Positions 33,124 to 42,103 are shown, counted from the first letter of the stretch. The stretch is 64,000 nucleotides of DNA from Pseudorhodoferax sp047601025 (GCF_047601025.1 NZ_JASGJZ010000001.1:682001-746000), one strand, 5' to 3'. Made by a program: numbers and translations. Notes: generated by a model not told the origin, from the sequence alone.

Positions 33124-34497
33124 TCAACGGTCCTGGCCGAGGTAGGCCCCGGCCGCCACCAGCGCACGCTGCAGGGCCGCGACGTCGATCTGGCGCGGGG
33201 CGGCACGGGAAGCCACGGCCAGCGCCGCCGCCGTGCCGGCCGCCTGGCCCATGGCGAAGCACCCGCCCGAGACCCGCGCCGCGGACTGGCCGCCATGCGT
33301 CATCGAGGCGCAGCGCCCCGCGACGAGCAGGTTGTCGATGCCGCGCGGCAGCAGCATCCGGTACGGCAGGTGGTTGAAGCCCCGGCAGTGCGGGATGTCC
33401 TGCCAGCGGAAGCGGATGTCGCCGGCCACGTGCTCCTCGACCATCCAGCCGTTGACGCCGATGGTGTCCTCGAAGCTGGCGCAGGCGAGCACGTCCTGCT
33501 CGGTAAGCTGGTAGTCGCCCAGGATCCGGCGCGTCTCGCGCACGCCGACCTGGGGCGCCATCTCCAGGATGTAGGCCTGCTCGAAGCCGGGCGCGTAGTC
33601 GCGCAGGAAGCCGTGGAACTCGACGATCTGCCGGCGCCCGAGGACCTCGGCGCGGCTCAGCTGGCGGGCGTCGGTGCCGTCGACCGGGCTGCCGTCCGGG
33701 TTCGCCAGCTGCGTCACGTTGGCGCGCCATTCGGCGGTGTGCTTCTGCGGCCGGATGATCGGCGTGCGGCGCGGGAAGGTACGCCCGTCCTGCTCGGCCC
33801 GGGCCATCAGCGGCCCGAAGTGGTTCCAGGCGTCGCCGGCGCGCGCCGCGTCCACGCCGTGCACGCGGAACATCGTGGACGGATACATCATGTCCTCGTG
33901 CCCGGTCGCGCGGCCCTTCTCGAACGGCGCGCCGGCGTGGAACGCCAGGTCGCCATCGCCCGAGCAGTCGATGAAAACCTTGCCCACGATGGCCTGACGG
34001 CCGGACTTGGTCTCCACCAGCAGCGCGTGGACCACGCCCGGCGCGCCCATCAGCACGCCGGCGGCCCGTGCATGGAACAGGAGTTCGGCGCCGCTGCCGA
34101 GCACCAGCTCGTCGGCCGCGACCTTGAAGGCCGGGTTGTCGTAGGCCTGGGCGGCGATCTTGCCGCCGAAGAGCAGGTGCGGCTCGTTCAGGCCGCCGAG
34201 CTGGCGCATGCGGTCGAGCAGCACGTCCGCCAGGCCGTGGACCACCTGCTCGATGCGGCCGTGCACATTGGCGTGCAGGCCGCAGAAGTTGGTCACGCCG
34301 GCGGCCGTGCCCATGCCGCCCAGGAAGCCGTAGCCCTCCACCAGCAGCGTGCTGCAGCCGGCGCGGGCGGCCGCGGCCGCCGCCATGATGCCCGCCGGGC
34401 CGCCGCCGAGCACGACCACATCGACGTCGGCGAACACCGGGGTCTGCCGGGCAGGCTCGGCGAGGGTTCTGGAACGGGGTCTCTCGTGCATCGTCAT
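33124..34497 (-). CDS. FAD-dependent oxidoreductase (FAD_oxidored family)
   Basis: 457 residues. The dinucleotide loop is VVVLGGGPAGIMAAAAAARAG near 29-49 with the acid-ended strand LLVEGYGFLGGMGTAAGV. FIDCSGDGDLAFHAGAPFEKGR near 178 is the second conserved segment of the family, and the C-terminal NLLVAGRCASMTHGGQSAARV closes the FAD site. The ATG at 34497 or the one at 34491 could start it. It is divergent from a LysR gene with strong dyads between them and precedes a Bug receptor, so the three form a small regulated catabolic unit with an unknown substrate. Confidence 0.86.
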   Translation of the reverse strand: MTMHERPRSRTLAEPARQTPVFADVDVVVLGGGPAGIMAAAAAARAGCSTLLVEGYGFLGGMGTAAGVTNFCGLHANVHGRIEQVVHGLADVLLDRMRQLGGLNEPHLLFGGKIAAQAYDNPAFKVAADELVLGSGAELLFHARAAGVLMGAPGVVHALLVETKSGRQAIVGKVFIDCSGDGDLAFHAGAPFEKGRATGHEDMMYPSTMFRVHGVDAARAGDAWNHFGPLMARAEQDGRTFPRRTPIIRPQKHTAEWRANVTQLANPDGSPVDGTDARQLSRAEVLGRRQIVEFHGFLRDYAPGFEQAYILEMAPQVGVRETRRILGDYQLTEQDVLACASFEDTIGVNGWMVEEHVAGDIRFRWQDIPHCRGFNHLPYRMLLPRGIDNLLVAGRCASMTHGGQSAARVSGGCFAMGQAAGTAAALAVASRAAPRQIDVAALQRALVAAGAYLGQDR

Positions 34498-34545
34498 GGT
34501 GTCTCCATCAACAGGTCAGGGAATGGGCGGGATCGTAGATTCATC

Positions 34546-34565
34546 GCTGATCGACAACAATCAGC
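34546..34565. promoter_or_regulatory. Inverted repeat GCTGAT-N8-ATCAGC between FAD oxidoreductase and LysR
   Basis: GCTGAT (34546-34551) and ATCAGC (34560-34565) form a dyad about 50 bases upstream of the oxidoreductase start, in the position of a LysR activation site. It lies 17 bases from a second dyad next to the regulator gene. Confidence 0.5.
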
Positions 34566-34582
34566 CATATCGAGAGCAATAA

Positions 34583-34599
34583 ATTCTCGAATCGAGAAT
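34583..34599. promoter_or_regulatory. Perfect 17-bp dyad over the LysR start (probable autorepression site)
   Basis: ATTCTCGA-A-TCGAGAAT is a perfect inverted repeat containing the LysR T-N11-A pattern. It ends four bases before the LysR ATG and covers its ribosome-binding region. A related half-site, ATCGAGAGC, lies at 34569-34577. Confidence 0.6.
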
Positions 34600-34603
34600 T
34601 CAC

Positions 34604-35512
34604 ATGGACACCCTGACCAACCTGAAAGCCTTCCTGGCCGTGGCCCGCACCGGCAGCTTCGCCGCCGCGGCGCGGGAGCTGAAGGTGGCGCCCTCCGTGG
34701 TGACCAAGCGCATCGGCCAGCTCGAATGGCGGCTCAAGGCCGGCCTGTTCGAACGCAGCACGCGCCGGGTCGGCATGACGGCCACCGGGCTGCGCTACCT
34801 GGCGTCCGTCCAGCGCATCGTGGCCGACGTGGACGAGCTGTTCGCGGAACTGCCTGCCATGGGCCGGGATCTGCAGGGCCGGCTGCGCATCAAGGCGCCG
34901 GGCACGCTGGCCGTGCACCTGCTGGGCCCGCTGCTGGAGCGCTTCCAGGCGCTCCATCCCCTGGTCAGCATCGAACTGCTGACGCTGGACCGGCCGGTCA
35001 ACCCGGTCGACGAAGGCTTCGACGTCGTGCTGACGCTGATGCCCGACGCCTTCGCGGGGGTGGTGGAACAGCCGTTGTGCCCGATGCAGCGGATCCTGTG
35101 CGCGTCGCCCGCCTACCTGGAAGGCAAGGGCACGCCCGCGCACCCGAGCGACCTGGCGCGCCACGACATCCTGAACTTCTTGCCGACGGGCACCCAGTGG
35201 ACCTTCGAGGGCGCGGCGGGCGAGGTCCTGGTCCGCGTGCATCCGCGCCTGGACACCAACGAAGGCCAGCTGCTGCTGTCCAGCGCCCTGGCGGGGCACG
35301 GGATCGCACGGCTGGGCGCCTACCTGTGCGACCGCCACGTGCGGGCGGGCGCGCTGGTGCCGCTGCTGCCGGGCTACACCATCAAGCCGCTATGGCTCCG
35401 GGCCCTGGTGCCGGACAGCCGCATCCAGGTCGCCCGCGTGCAGGCGCTGGTCCAGTGGCTGAAGGACGCGCTGGAACCTGCCGGCACGGCCGGGGAGCCT
35501 GCCCAGGGCTGA
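34604..35512 (+). CDS. LysR-family transcriptional regulator
   Basis: 302 residues. HTH residues 5-64 include FLAVARTGSFAAAARELKVAP and KRIGQLEWRLKAGLFERSTRRV, with the T-GLRYL wing. The effector domain has RLRIKAPGTLAVHLLGPLL near 92 and FDVVLTLM near 138, resembling the CrgA/PcaQ-like group. It is divergent from the FAD oxidoreductase, and an excellent dyad lies over its own start, so it should repress itself and activate the oxidoreductase/receptor pair. Confidence 0.88.
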   Translation: MDTLTNLKAFLAVARTGSFAAAARELKVAPSVVTKRIGQLEWRLKAGLFERSTRRVGMTATGLRYLASVQRIVADVDELFAELPAMGRDLQGRLRIKAPGTLAVHLLGPLLERFQALHPLVSIELLTLDRPVNPVDEGFDVVLTLMPDAFAGVVEQPLCPMQRILCASPAYLEGKGTPAHPSDLARHDILNFLPTGTQWTFEGAAGEVLVRVHPRLDTNEGQLLLSSALAGHGIARLGAYLCDRHVRAGALVPLLPGYTIKPLWLRALVPDSRIQVARVQALVQWLKDALEPAGTAGEPAQG

Positions 35513-35523
35513 CGCCGTGCGGC

Positions 35524-35838
35524 CTACGCGAAGCCCTCCAGCGGCGGCAGCCCGTGCCGCGCCCGCGCGCGGCCGCAGGCGTCGCTGCCGGCCTCGAACT
35601 CGCGGCAGGGCGAGGGGCGCCATTCGTAGATGCCGCAGCCGACCTGCTCGCCCAGCCGGCCGACCAGGGCCGCGCAGCGGATCGGCACGTGGTCGGTGCC
35701 GCGCATGCGGGCGGTGTTGCCGTTGACTTCCACGGTGAGCCCGTCGGGCACGCTGCCGCCCTCGCTCTCCAGTTCGTAGACCGAGAAGTCGACGCGGAAA
35801 CAGGCGCAGCAGGCGCCGCAGGACTGGCAAGTGGACAT
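35524..35838 (-). CDS. YkgJ-family cysteine cluster protein
   Basis: 104 residues. N-terminal cysteines C4, C7, C10, C11 and C13 (CQSCGACCACF) and C-terminal CAAL, GCGIYEWRPSPCREF and SDAC form the YkgJ/CxxCxxCC zinc- or iron-binding family. The start at 35838 gives the standard MSTCQSCGACC N-terminus; the longer frame to 36129 is shadow of the MFS gene. Function is unknown for the family. It follows the MFS gene on the same strand by 25 bases. Confidence 0.85.
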   Translation of the reverse strand: MSTCQSCGACCACFRVDFSVYELESEGGSVPDGLTVEVNGNTARMRGTDHVPIRCAALVGRLGEQVGCGIYEWRPSPCREFEAGSDACGRARARHGLPPLEGFA

Positions 35839-35863
35839 CGATCGCGCCCGGTGCCTCTTGCGA

Positions 35864-37096
35864 TCAGCCGCGCTGCGCCTGCGCCGCGTCGCGCCGGCGC
35901 AGCGCACGCGCGAAGAACAACGCCATGCCCAGCACGCCGCAGCCGGCGCCGGCCACCACCACGGGCGAACCCAGGCGCTCGGCCAGCGCCGCCGCCAGCA
36001 CCACGCCCAGCGACTGGCCGATGAACAGGCAGATCGAGAACATGCCCACGCCCATGCTGCGCGCCTGCGGCGCCATCTGCGTGGCATTCGCCTGCAGCGT
36101 GTTGTGCAGCATGAACAGGCCGAAGCCACCGACCAGGCCGGCCAGCGGCGCCAGCACCGCCACCGGCGTGAAGGCCAGCGTCAGCGCCCCGAAGCACAGC
36201 AGCGCGGCGCCGGCCAGCACCAGGCCGCGCTCACCCAGCCGCGGAATCAGCCAGCGCGCCATGGCCATGTACAGCACGCCGCCCACGCCGGCCGTCGCCG
36301 CACTGGCGCCGGCGGCCGCCAGCGACAGCCCCAGCCGCGCATGCAGGTGCGAGGCCCAGATCGCCATCGTGCCGAAGGCCAGCGCGCCCTCCAGCACGGC
36401 GACCAGCAGCACGGCCCGCACGTGCGGCCGCCGCACCAGGCCGCGCAGCTGCGCGAAGAAGCCGCCGGCGGCCGGCGCCGCCGCTGCGCCCGCCAAGCCG
36501 GCCATGCGGTGCGGCGCGCGCTGCTGCGCCCGCCAGTCGCGCCACTGCAGCGCGCCGACCAGGCCGAACAGCGCCGTCAGGAACCAGAATGCCGAGCGCC
36601 AGCCGAACCAGTCCGTGAACAGCCCGCCCAGCAGCTGGCCGCTGACCAGGCCCAGCGTGGAGCCCAGCCCCAGCAGCGCCAGCGTCTCCTGGCGCTGCGC
36701 ATAGTCCACGGCGTCGCCGACCCAGGCCAGCGCCATCGGGATCATGGCGGCGGCGGCCAGCGCCACCAGCACCCGGCCCAGCACCAGCGTGCCGAGGTCC
36801 GGCGCCAGCGCCGACACCACGCTGCCGACGCTGCAGGCCAGCGTGGTGACCGTGACGAGCGGGTACTTGGCCACGCGGTCGCCCAGCGGCCCGTAGACCA
36901 GCAACGCCGCGCCGTAGGCGATCGCGAACAACGACACCACCTGCGCGGCCTGCGCCAGCGACACCGAGAACTCCTGCGCCAGCGCCGGCAGCATGGCGTC
37001 GCAGATGCGCTGCACCGACATGCTGGAGAAGTTGGACAGCGACAGCAGCAGGATGGAGCGCCGCAGCGCGGGCGTGAGGGCGGGGGAAGCGGGCAT
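35864..37096 (-). CDS. MFS transporter (YnfM-like, 12-helix)
   Basis: 410 residues, 12 hydrophobic helices. Helices 1-2 have LSLSNFSSMSVQRICDAMLPALAQEFSVS (in part) and YGPLGDRVAKYPLV, the motif A loop. The pattern with FGLFMLHNTLQANATQMAPQARS near 330 is that of YnfM-type arabinose/drug efflux relatives. The ATG at 37096 follows a TAGAAT -10-like element (37128-37133, minus strand). Substrate unknown. Confidence 0.84.
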   Translation of the reverse strand: MPASPALTPALRRSILLLSLSNFSSMSVQRICDAMLPALAQEFSVSLAQAAQVVSLFAIAYGAALLVYGPLGDRVAKYPLVTVTTLACSVGSVVSALAPDLGTLVLGRVLVALAAAAMIPMALAWVGDAVDYAQRQETLALLGLGSTLGLVSGQLLGGLFTDWFGWRSAFWFLTALFGLVGALQWRDWRAQQRAPHRMAGLAGAAAAPAAGGFFAQLRGLVRRPHVRAVLLVAVLEGALAFGTMAIWASHLHARLGLSLAAAGASAATAGVGGVLYMAMARWLIPRLGERGLVLAGAALLCFGALTLAFTPVAVLAPLAGLVGGFGLFMLHNTLQANATQMAPQARSMGVGMFSICLFIGQSLGVVLAAALAERLGSPVVVAGAGCGVLGMALFFARALRRRDAAQAQRG

Positions 37097-37301
37097 GGTC
37101 TGGCGGCGCGGCGGGCCGAGGCGCGCGATTCTAGGAGGCCGCGCCCCCGGCAGCGGCCGGCACCCCCTCGGCACGCCCGCGGACCGTCGACGGCCGGGCC
37201 GGTGGCGGATAGTCGAGGTCACGACGGCCGGGCCGGCACGGGCACCCTGCCATTCGAGCATCCCGCGCCCGCATGGCAGGGCGATGTCGCCGCGGCACGC
37301 G

Positions 37302-38213
37302 CTACGCGACGCGCCCGAGCAGCAGGTACTCCATGAGGGCCTTCTGCACGTGCATGCGGTTCTCGGCCTCGTCCCAGACCACCGACTGCGGGCCGTCGAT
37401 GACCTCGGCCTGCACCTCCTCGCCGCGGTGGGCGGGCAGGCAGTGCATGAACAGCGCGTCGGGCTGGGCCGCGCGCATCATGTCCTCGTCCACGCACCAG
37501 TCGGCGAAGGCCTGGCGGCGCACCTCGTTCTCGGCCTCGTAGCCCATGCTGGTCCAGACGTCGGTGGTCACCAGGTGGGCGCCGCGGCAAGCGTCCATCG
37601 GGTTCTCGAACACCTGGTAGCTCTCGCTGGAGCGCAGGCCGGCCACGGACTGGTCGATCCCGTAGCCGCTGGGCGTGCTGACGTGCACCTTGAAGCCCAG
37701 CACCTCGGCCGCCTGCAGCCAGGTGTTGGCCATGTTGTTGCCGTCGCCGACCCAGGCCACCGTCTTGCCCTGGATCGAGCCGCGGTGCTCCAGGAAGGTG
37801 AAGATGTCGGCCAGGATCTGGCAGGGATGGAATTCGTTGGTCAGGCCGTTGATGACCGGCACCCGCGAATGCGCGGCGAAGCGCTCGATCTTGTCCTGGC
37901 CGAAGGTGCGGATCATCACCAGGTCGACCATGCGGCTGATGACCTTGGCGCTGTCCTCGATCGGCTCGGCGCGGCCGAGCTGGCTGTCGCCAGTGGTCAG
38001 GTGCACCACGCTGCCGCCCAGTTGGTACATGCCGGCCTCGAAGCTCACGCGCGTGCGCGTGCTGGCCTTCTCGAAGATCATGGCCAGCGTGCGGTCCACC
38101 AGCGGGTGGTGCTTCTCGTAGGCCTTGAACTTGCGCTTGATCAGCGCGGCGCGCTCGAACAGGTAGGCGTACTCGGCGGCGTCCAGATCGCTGAACTGCA
38201 GGTAGTGCTTCAT
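37302..38213 (-). CDS. argF: Ornithine carbamoyltransferase
   Basis: Makes citrulline from ornithine and carbamoyl phosphate. 303 residues. The carbamoyl-phosphate site STRTRVSFE lies at about 51-59, the second signature HPCQ near 128, WVGDGNNMANT near 149 and the ornithine-site HCLPAHRGEEV near 266. It begins two bases after the argD stop, so argD-argF is one transcription unit. Catabolic OTC genes usually sit with arcA/arcC, which are absent, so this is the biosynthetic enzyme. Confidence 0.96.
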   Translation of the reverse strand: MKHYLQFSDLDAAEYAYLFERAALIKRKFKAYEKHHPLVDRTLAMIFEKASTRTRVSFEAGMYQLGGSVVHLTTGDSQLGRAEPIEDSAKVISRMVDLVMIRTFGQDKIERFAAHSRVPVINGLTNEFHPCQILADIFTFLEHRGSIQGKTVAWVGDGNNMANTWLQAAEVLGFKVHVSTPSGYGIDQSVAGLRSSESYQVFENPMDACRGAHLVTTDVWTSMGYEAENEVRRQAFADWCVDEDMMRAAQPDALFMHCLPAHRGEEVQAEVIDGPQSVVWDEAENRMHVQKALMEYLLLGRVA

Positions 38214-38215
38214 GG

Positions 38216-39421
38216 TCACGCCACCGGTTCGGCCAGGAATTCCCGCACCAGCGGGGCCAGGATGGCGACGATCTCGTCGGCATCGGCCTCGGGCAGGATC
38301 AGCGCGGGCACCAGGCGGATCACGCTGTCGGCCGTCACGCTGAGCAGCAGGCCGCGCTCGGCCGCGCGCGCGGTCAGCGCGCCGCAGGGCCGCGCCAGCT
38401 CGATGCCGATCATCAGGCCCTGGCCGCGGATCTCGCGCACGCCGTCCACGCCTTCGAAGGCCCGGACCAGCTGCTGGCGCAGGTGGGCGCCGACCCGCGC
38501 GGCGTTCTCCAGCAGGCCTTCCTCCTCCATGATGCACAGCGTCTCGATGCCGGCGCGCATGGCCAGCGGGTTGCCGCCGAAGGTAGTGCCGTGGTTGCCG
38601 GGCTGGAAGAGATCGGCCGCGCGGGGGCCGGCCAGCACCGCGCCGACCGGCACGCCCGAGCCCAGGCCCTTGGCCAGGCTCATGGCGTCGGGCACGATGC
38701 CGGCCCACTGGTGGGCGAACCACTTGCCGGTGCGGCCGATGCCGGTCTGGATCTCGTCGATCATCAGCAGCCAGTCGCGCGCGTCGCAGAGCTCGCGCAC
38801 CTGCTGCAGGTACTCGCTCCGCATCGGGTGCACGCCGCCCTCGCCCTGGATGGTCTCCAGCATCACGGCCACGACGTTGGGGTTGCCCTCGGTCCGGGCC
38901 TTCAGCGCGGCCAGGTCGTTCAGCGGCACGCGGATGAAGCCTTCGACCAGCGGGCCGAAGCCCTGCTGCACCTTGACGTTGCCGGTGGCGCTGAGCGTGG
39001 CGATGCTGCGGCCGTGGAAGGCGTGCTCGTAGACCACGATCTCCGGGCGCTCGATGCCCTTGCCATGGCCGAACTTGCGCGCCAGCTTGATCAGCGCCTC
39101 GTTGGCCTCCAGGCCGGTGCAGCAGAAGAAGGCGTTGGTCATGCCGGCCAACTGCGTCAGCCTGGCGGCGAGCTGCTCCTGGCCCGGCACGTAGTAATAG
39201 TTGGAGCAGTGGATGAGCCTGGCCAGCTGCTCCTGCAGCGCCGGCACCAGCTTGGGATGGTTGTGCCCCAAGGTGTTCACGGCGATGCCGCCCAGGCCGT
39301 CGAGATACGATTTGCCGTCGGTGTCCCAGACGCGCACGCCCTGGCCATGCGACAGCGCGATCGGCACGCGGCCGTAGGTGTTCATGACGTGGGGGGAAGT
39401 GGGCGCTGCGGCGTCGGTCAT
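38216..39421 (-). CDS. argD: Acetylornithine aminotransferase
   Basis: PLP enzyme converting N-acetylglutamate semialdehyde to N-acetylornithine. 401 residues. Class III features: VWDTDGKSYLDGLGGIAVNTLGHNHP near 30-56, NSGTEANE-equivalent CTGLEANEALIKLARK near 101, the LLMIDEIQTGIGRTGK aspartate near 219, the PLP-lysine in SLAKGLGSGVPVGA near 252, and the GTHGTTFGGNPLA-like HGTTFGGNPLAM near 277. The divergent 260-base gap to the DUF3579 gene holds a TAGAAT -10-like element at 39512-39517 (minus strand). NCBI-type names may also read succinyldiaminopimelate transaminase. Confidence 0.93.
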   Translation of the reverse strand: MTDAAAPTSPHVMNTYGRVPIALSHGQGVRVWDTDGKSYLDGLGGIAVNTLGHNHPKLVPALQEQLARLIHCSNYYYVPGQEQLAARLTQLAGMTNAFFCCTGLEANEALIKLARKFGHGKGIERPEIVVYEHAFHGRSIATLSATGNVKVQQGFGPLVEGFIRVPLNDLAALKARTEGNPNVVAVMLETIQGEGGVHPMRSEYLQQVRELCDARDWLLMIDEIQTGIGRTGKWFAHQWAGIVPDAMSLAKGLGSGVPVGAVLAGPRAADLFQPGNHGTTFGGNPLAMRAGIETLCIMEEEGLLENAARVGAHLRQQLVRAFEGVDGVREIRGQGLMIGIELARPCGALTARAAERGLLLSVTADSVIRLVPALILPEADADEIVAILAPLVREFLAEPVA

Positions 39422-39681
39422 GGTGCTGATCTCTCCTGGGCGAGGCGAAAACGGGGGGATTCAGCAAGTCCGGCGCTTCCTCGGCAATCGGCCGGGGCCC
39501 GCTGAACGGCGATTCTAGGCGCAGGCATCGCGTGCCTTTTTTGACATTTGCGCATCGCAGTCATGCCCGCAGCGGCGGGGCGCTCGGCTAAACTATGCCG
39601 CACTGCAGCAATGGCACTGTTCTTGCTGACTGGCCCTTACCCTGCCGGCCCCTGCGCCGGCCCGCACTTCCCTCCCACCAG

Positions 39682-40005
39682 ATGACCCCGCCCCCGTCCA
39701 AGGAAGTCTTCATCCAGGGCATGACGCGCGATGGCCGCACCTTCCGGCCCAGCGACTGGGCCGAGCGGCTGGCCGGCGTGCTGAGCCAGTTCCGGCCCGG
39801 CGGGCCGCAGCCCGGCAGCCACCTGAGCTACTCGCCCTGGTGCGTGCCGACGACGATCAACAACGTCAAGTGCGTGGTCGTGCACCGCGACCTGCGCGAC
39901 TACGACGTGATGGCCTGGGACTTCGTCATGAACTTCGCCAAGGACAACGACCTGCAGGTGGCCGAGGCCTGCCTGCTGCCGGATCCGCCGCCGGCGGCGC
40001 GCTGA
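39682..40005 (+). CDS. DUF3579 domain-containing protein
   Basis: 107 residues with a PilZ-like/DUF3579 small domain found almost only in betaproteobacteria: FIQGMTRDGRTFRPSDWAERLAG near 10, SYSPWCVPTTINNVKCVVVH near 49, and DYDVMAWDFVMNFAKDNDL near 73. Function unknown. Its position between argD-argF and rpsT is conserved in Burkholderiales. A bidirectional terminator follows. Confidence 0.87.
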   Translation: MTPPPSKEVFIQGMTRDGRTFRPSDWAERLAGVLSQFRPGGPQPGSHLSYSPWCVPTTINNVKCVVVHRDLRDYDVMAWDFVMNFAKDNDLQVAEACLLPDPPPAAR

Positions 40006-40033
40006 GCCTCTCGCCACCGAAGCTCCCCCAACG

Positions 40034-40060
40034 AAAAAACCGCCCGAAGGCGGTTTCTCG
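40034..40060. terminator. Bidirectional intrinsic terminator between DUF3579 gene and rpsT
   Basis: Stem AAACCGCC (40037-40044) and GGCGGTTT (40049-40056) with a CGAA tetraloop. It is flanked by an A-run on the left (T-run for the minus strand) and TTTCTCGTTTCTT on the right, so it can stop both convergent transcripts. Confidence 0.85.
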
Positions 40061-40130
40061 TTTCTTGCTGGCAGCGCACCCGGTCAAACGGCGGACTGCG
40101 CGGGCAGCCCGGGCGGGTGTGTGGCCGGGT

Positions 40131-40430
40131 TCAGGCCGCGGCGGTGGCCAGGGCCTTGACCTTGGCGGCCAGGCGGCTCTTGTCGCGCGCGGCCTTGTTC
40201 TTGTGGAAGATGCCCTTGTCGGCCACGGAGTCGACCACGGACTGCATCTTGCCGAACAGTTCGGTGGCCTTGGCCTTGTCGCCGGAGGCGACGGCCTTCT
40301 CGACGTTCTTGACGAAGGTACGGTATTTGGAGCGCAGCGAGGTGTTCGCGGCGTTGATCTTGACGTCCTGGCGGACGCGCTTGCGGCCCGACGCGAGGCG
40401 CGGGTTCTTTTTCTTCGGCTTGGTGGCCAT
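40131..40430 (-). CDS. rpsT: 30S ribosomal protein S20
   Basis: Primary 16S rRNA binding protein of the 30S body. 99 residues, very basic, with the N-terminus MATKPKKKNPRLASGRKRVRQDVKINAANTSLR-like (SGRKRVRQ, NAANTSLRSKYRT) and the three-helix-bundle motif KNKAARDKSRLAAKVKAL. The length is usual for betaproteobacteria, which carry a longer basic N-terminus. It is divergent from murJ, with an extended -10 just upstream. Confidence 0.97.
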   Translation of the reverse strand: MATKPKKKNPRLASGRKRVRQDVKINAANTSLRSKYRTFVKNVEKAVASGDKAKATELFGKMQSVVDSVADKGIFHKNKAARDKSRLAAKVKALATAAA

Positions 40431-40477
40431 GGTGGATGTTCCTTAAAGGCTTGAGGATGTTGCCAGCAAAGCCCGCC

Positions 40478-40486
40478 AGTATAGCA
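40478..40486 (-). promoter_or_regulatory. Extended -10 element of rpsT
   Basis: On the minus strand TGCTATACT (TG-N-TATACT) lies about 50 bases upstream of the rpsT ATG. No good -35 sits at the usual distance, as is normal for extended -10 promoters. Confidence 0.5.
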
Positions 40487-40537
40487 GCGGCGTCAAGACC
40501 GGCCGCGCCGGCGCCCGCGCTGGCTACACTCGCGCCG

Positions 40538-42103
40538 GTGAGTCTCCTCAAATCCGCCTCCACGGTGTCGCTGCTGACGCTGGCGTCGCGCATCACCGGC
40601 CTGGGCCGCGAGCTGCTGATGGCGTCGCTGTTCGGCGCCAGCGCCCTGACCGACGCCTTCAACGTCGCCTTCCGCATTCCCAACCTGTTCCGCCGGCTGT
40701 TCGGCGAGGGCGCGTTCAGCCAGGCCTTCGTGCCGGTGCTGGCGGCCAGCAAGACGCAGCACGGCGAGGCCGCCACCAAGCAGCTGATCGACCACGTGGC
40801 CAGCATCCTGACGGCCGTGCTGGTGCTGCTGTGCCTGGCCGGCGTGCTGGCCGCGCCGGCGCTGGTGTGGGTGCTGGCCAGCGGCCTGCAGCAGGACGCC
40901 ACGGGCTACGGCGCCGCGGTGACGATGACGCGCTGGATGTTCCCCTACATCGGCTGCATGTCGCTGGTGGCGCTGGCCTCGGGCATCCTGAACACCTGGA
41001 AGCGCTTCGCCGTGCCGGCCGCCACGCCGGTGCTGCTGAACCTGTCGATGATGGGCGCGGCCTGGTTCGGCGCGCCGCGGCTGCAGGCGCTGGGCATCGA
41101 GCCGATCTACGCGATGGCCGCCGGCGTGATGCTGGGCGGCGTGCTGCAGCTGGCGGTGCAGGTGCCGGCGCTGGCCAGCCTGGGGCTGCTGCCGCGCGTG
41201 CGCCTGGGCTGGGCCGGCCTGCGCGCGGCCTGGGCCGATCCCGGCACGCGCCGCATCGCGCGGCTGATGGCGCCGGCGCTGCTGGGCGTGGGCGTGGCCC
41301 ACGTCTCGATCCTGATCAACACGCAGATCGCCTCGTACCTGGCGCCCGGCAGCGTCAGCTGGCTGGGCTATGCGGACCGGCTGATGGAGTTCCCGACCGC
41401 GCTGCTGGGCGTGGCCCTGGGCGTGGTGCTGATGCCGCAGCTCGCCGCCGCGCATGCGGCCGGCGACACCGCCCGCTATTCCGGCATGCTGGACTGGGGC
41501 CTGCGGCTGGTGGTGCTGATGGCCGTGCCCAGCGCCGTGGCGCTGCTGACCTTCGCGGTGCCGCTGGTGGCCACGATCTACCACCACGGCGCCTTCCGCG
41601 AGGAGGACGTGCACCAGACCAGCCTGGCGCTGATGGGCTACGGCGCCGGCCTGTGGGGCCTGGTGGCGATCAAGGTGCTGGCGCCGGGTTTCTACGCGCG
41701 GCAGGACGTGCGCACGCCGGTGATGATCGCGCTGGTGGTGCTGGTCTGCACGCAGCTGATGAACCTGGCGCTGGTGCCGCTGCTGCAGCACGCCGGACTG
41801 GCCCTGTCGATCGGCCTGGGCGCCACGCTGAACGCGGCGCTGCTGCTGGCCGGCCTGCTGCGCCGCGGCAGCTACCGGCCGGGGCCGGGCTGGGGCCGCT
41901 TCCTGCTGCAGGTGGTGGCAGCCAGCGCGCTGCTGGCGATCTTCCTGATCTGGGTGGCACGTGCCTTCGCCTGGACGCAGGTGGGCCACGGCTGGCTGCG
42001 CATCGGCGCCATGGCGGCGGCGCTGGCGGCGTCGGCCGTGGTGTATTTCGGCGCCGCCTGGGCCGCCGGCATCAAGCTCAAGCGGCTGCTGCGGGCCGGC
42101 TGA
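40538..42103 (+). CDS. murJ: Lipid II flippase MurJ
   Basis: Flips lipid II across the inner membrane for peptidoglycan synthesis. 521 residues from the GTG at 40538 (VSLLKSASTVSLLTLASRITGLGRE), which matches the family N-terminus; the in-frame ATG at 40436 would add 34 residues from the divergent rpsT promoter region. It has 14 predicted helices, FNVAFRIPNLFRRLFGEGAFSQAFVP at about 40-65 in pieces, the essential Arg/Asp cavity residues, and FYARQDVRTPV near 387. Conserved next to rpsT in this order. Confidence 0.95.
   Translation: MSLLKSASTVSLLTLASRITGLGRELLMASLFGASALTDAFNVAFRIPNLFRRLFGEGAFSQAFVPVLAASKTQHGEAATKQLIDHVASILTAVLVLLCLAGVLAAPALVWVLASGLQQDATGYGAAVTMTRWMFPYIGCMSLVALASGILNTWKRFAVPAATPVLLNLSMMGAAWFGAPRLQALGIEPIYAMAAGVMLGGVLQLAVQVPALASLGLLPRVRLGWAGLRAAWADPGTRRIARLMAPALLGVGVAHVSILINTQIASYLAPGSVSWLGYADRLMEFPTALLGVALGVVLMPQLAAAHAAGDTARYSGMLDWGLRLVVLMAVPSAVALLTFAVPLVATIYHHGAFREEDVHQTSLALMGYGAGLWGLVAIKVLAPGFYARQDVRTPVMIALVVLVCTQLMNLALVPLLQHAGLALSIGLGATLNAALLLAGLLRRGSYRPGPGWGRFLLQVVAASALLAIFLIWVARAFAWTQVGHGWLRIGAMAAALAASAVVYFGAAWAAGIKLKRLLRAG

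Noticed and set aside
33295..36024. 909-codon plus-strand frame over the FAD oxidoreductase and LysR
   Set aside because: Antisense of the oxidoreductase and out of frame with the LysR gene; composition-driven.
37187..37235. Direct repeat CGACGGCCGGGCCGG twice in the MFS/argF gap
   Set aside because: Two copies of a GC-only word are expected fairly often in DNA of this composition, and there is no further structure.
39541..39594. Possible promoter TTGACA (39541) with TAAACT (39589) before the DUF3579 gene
   Set aside because: The spacing of 42 bases is far outside the 15-19 range, so the two hexamers do not form one promoter.
40436..40537. N-terminal extension of murJ from the ATG at 40436
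   Set aside because: It would cover the rpsT promoter and adds 34 Ala/Pro-rich residues not seen in MurJ. The GTG at 40538 matches the family.
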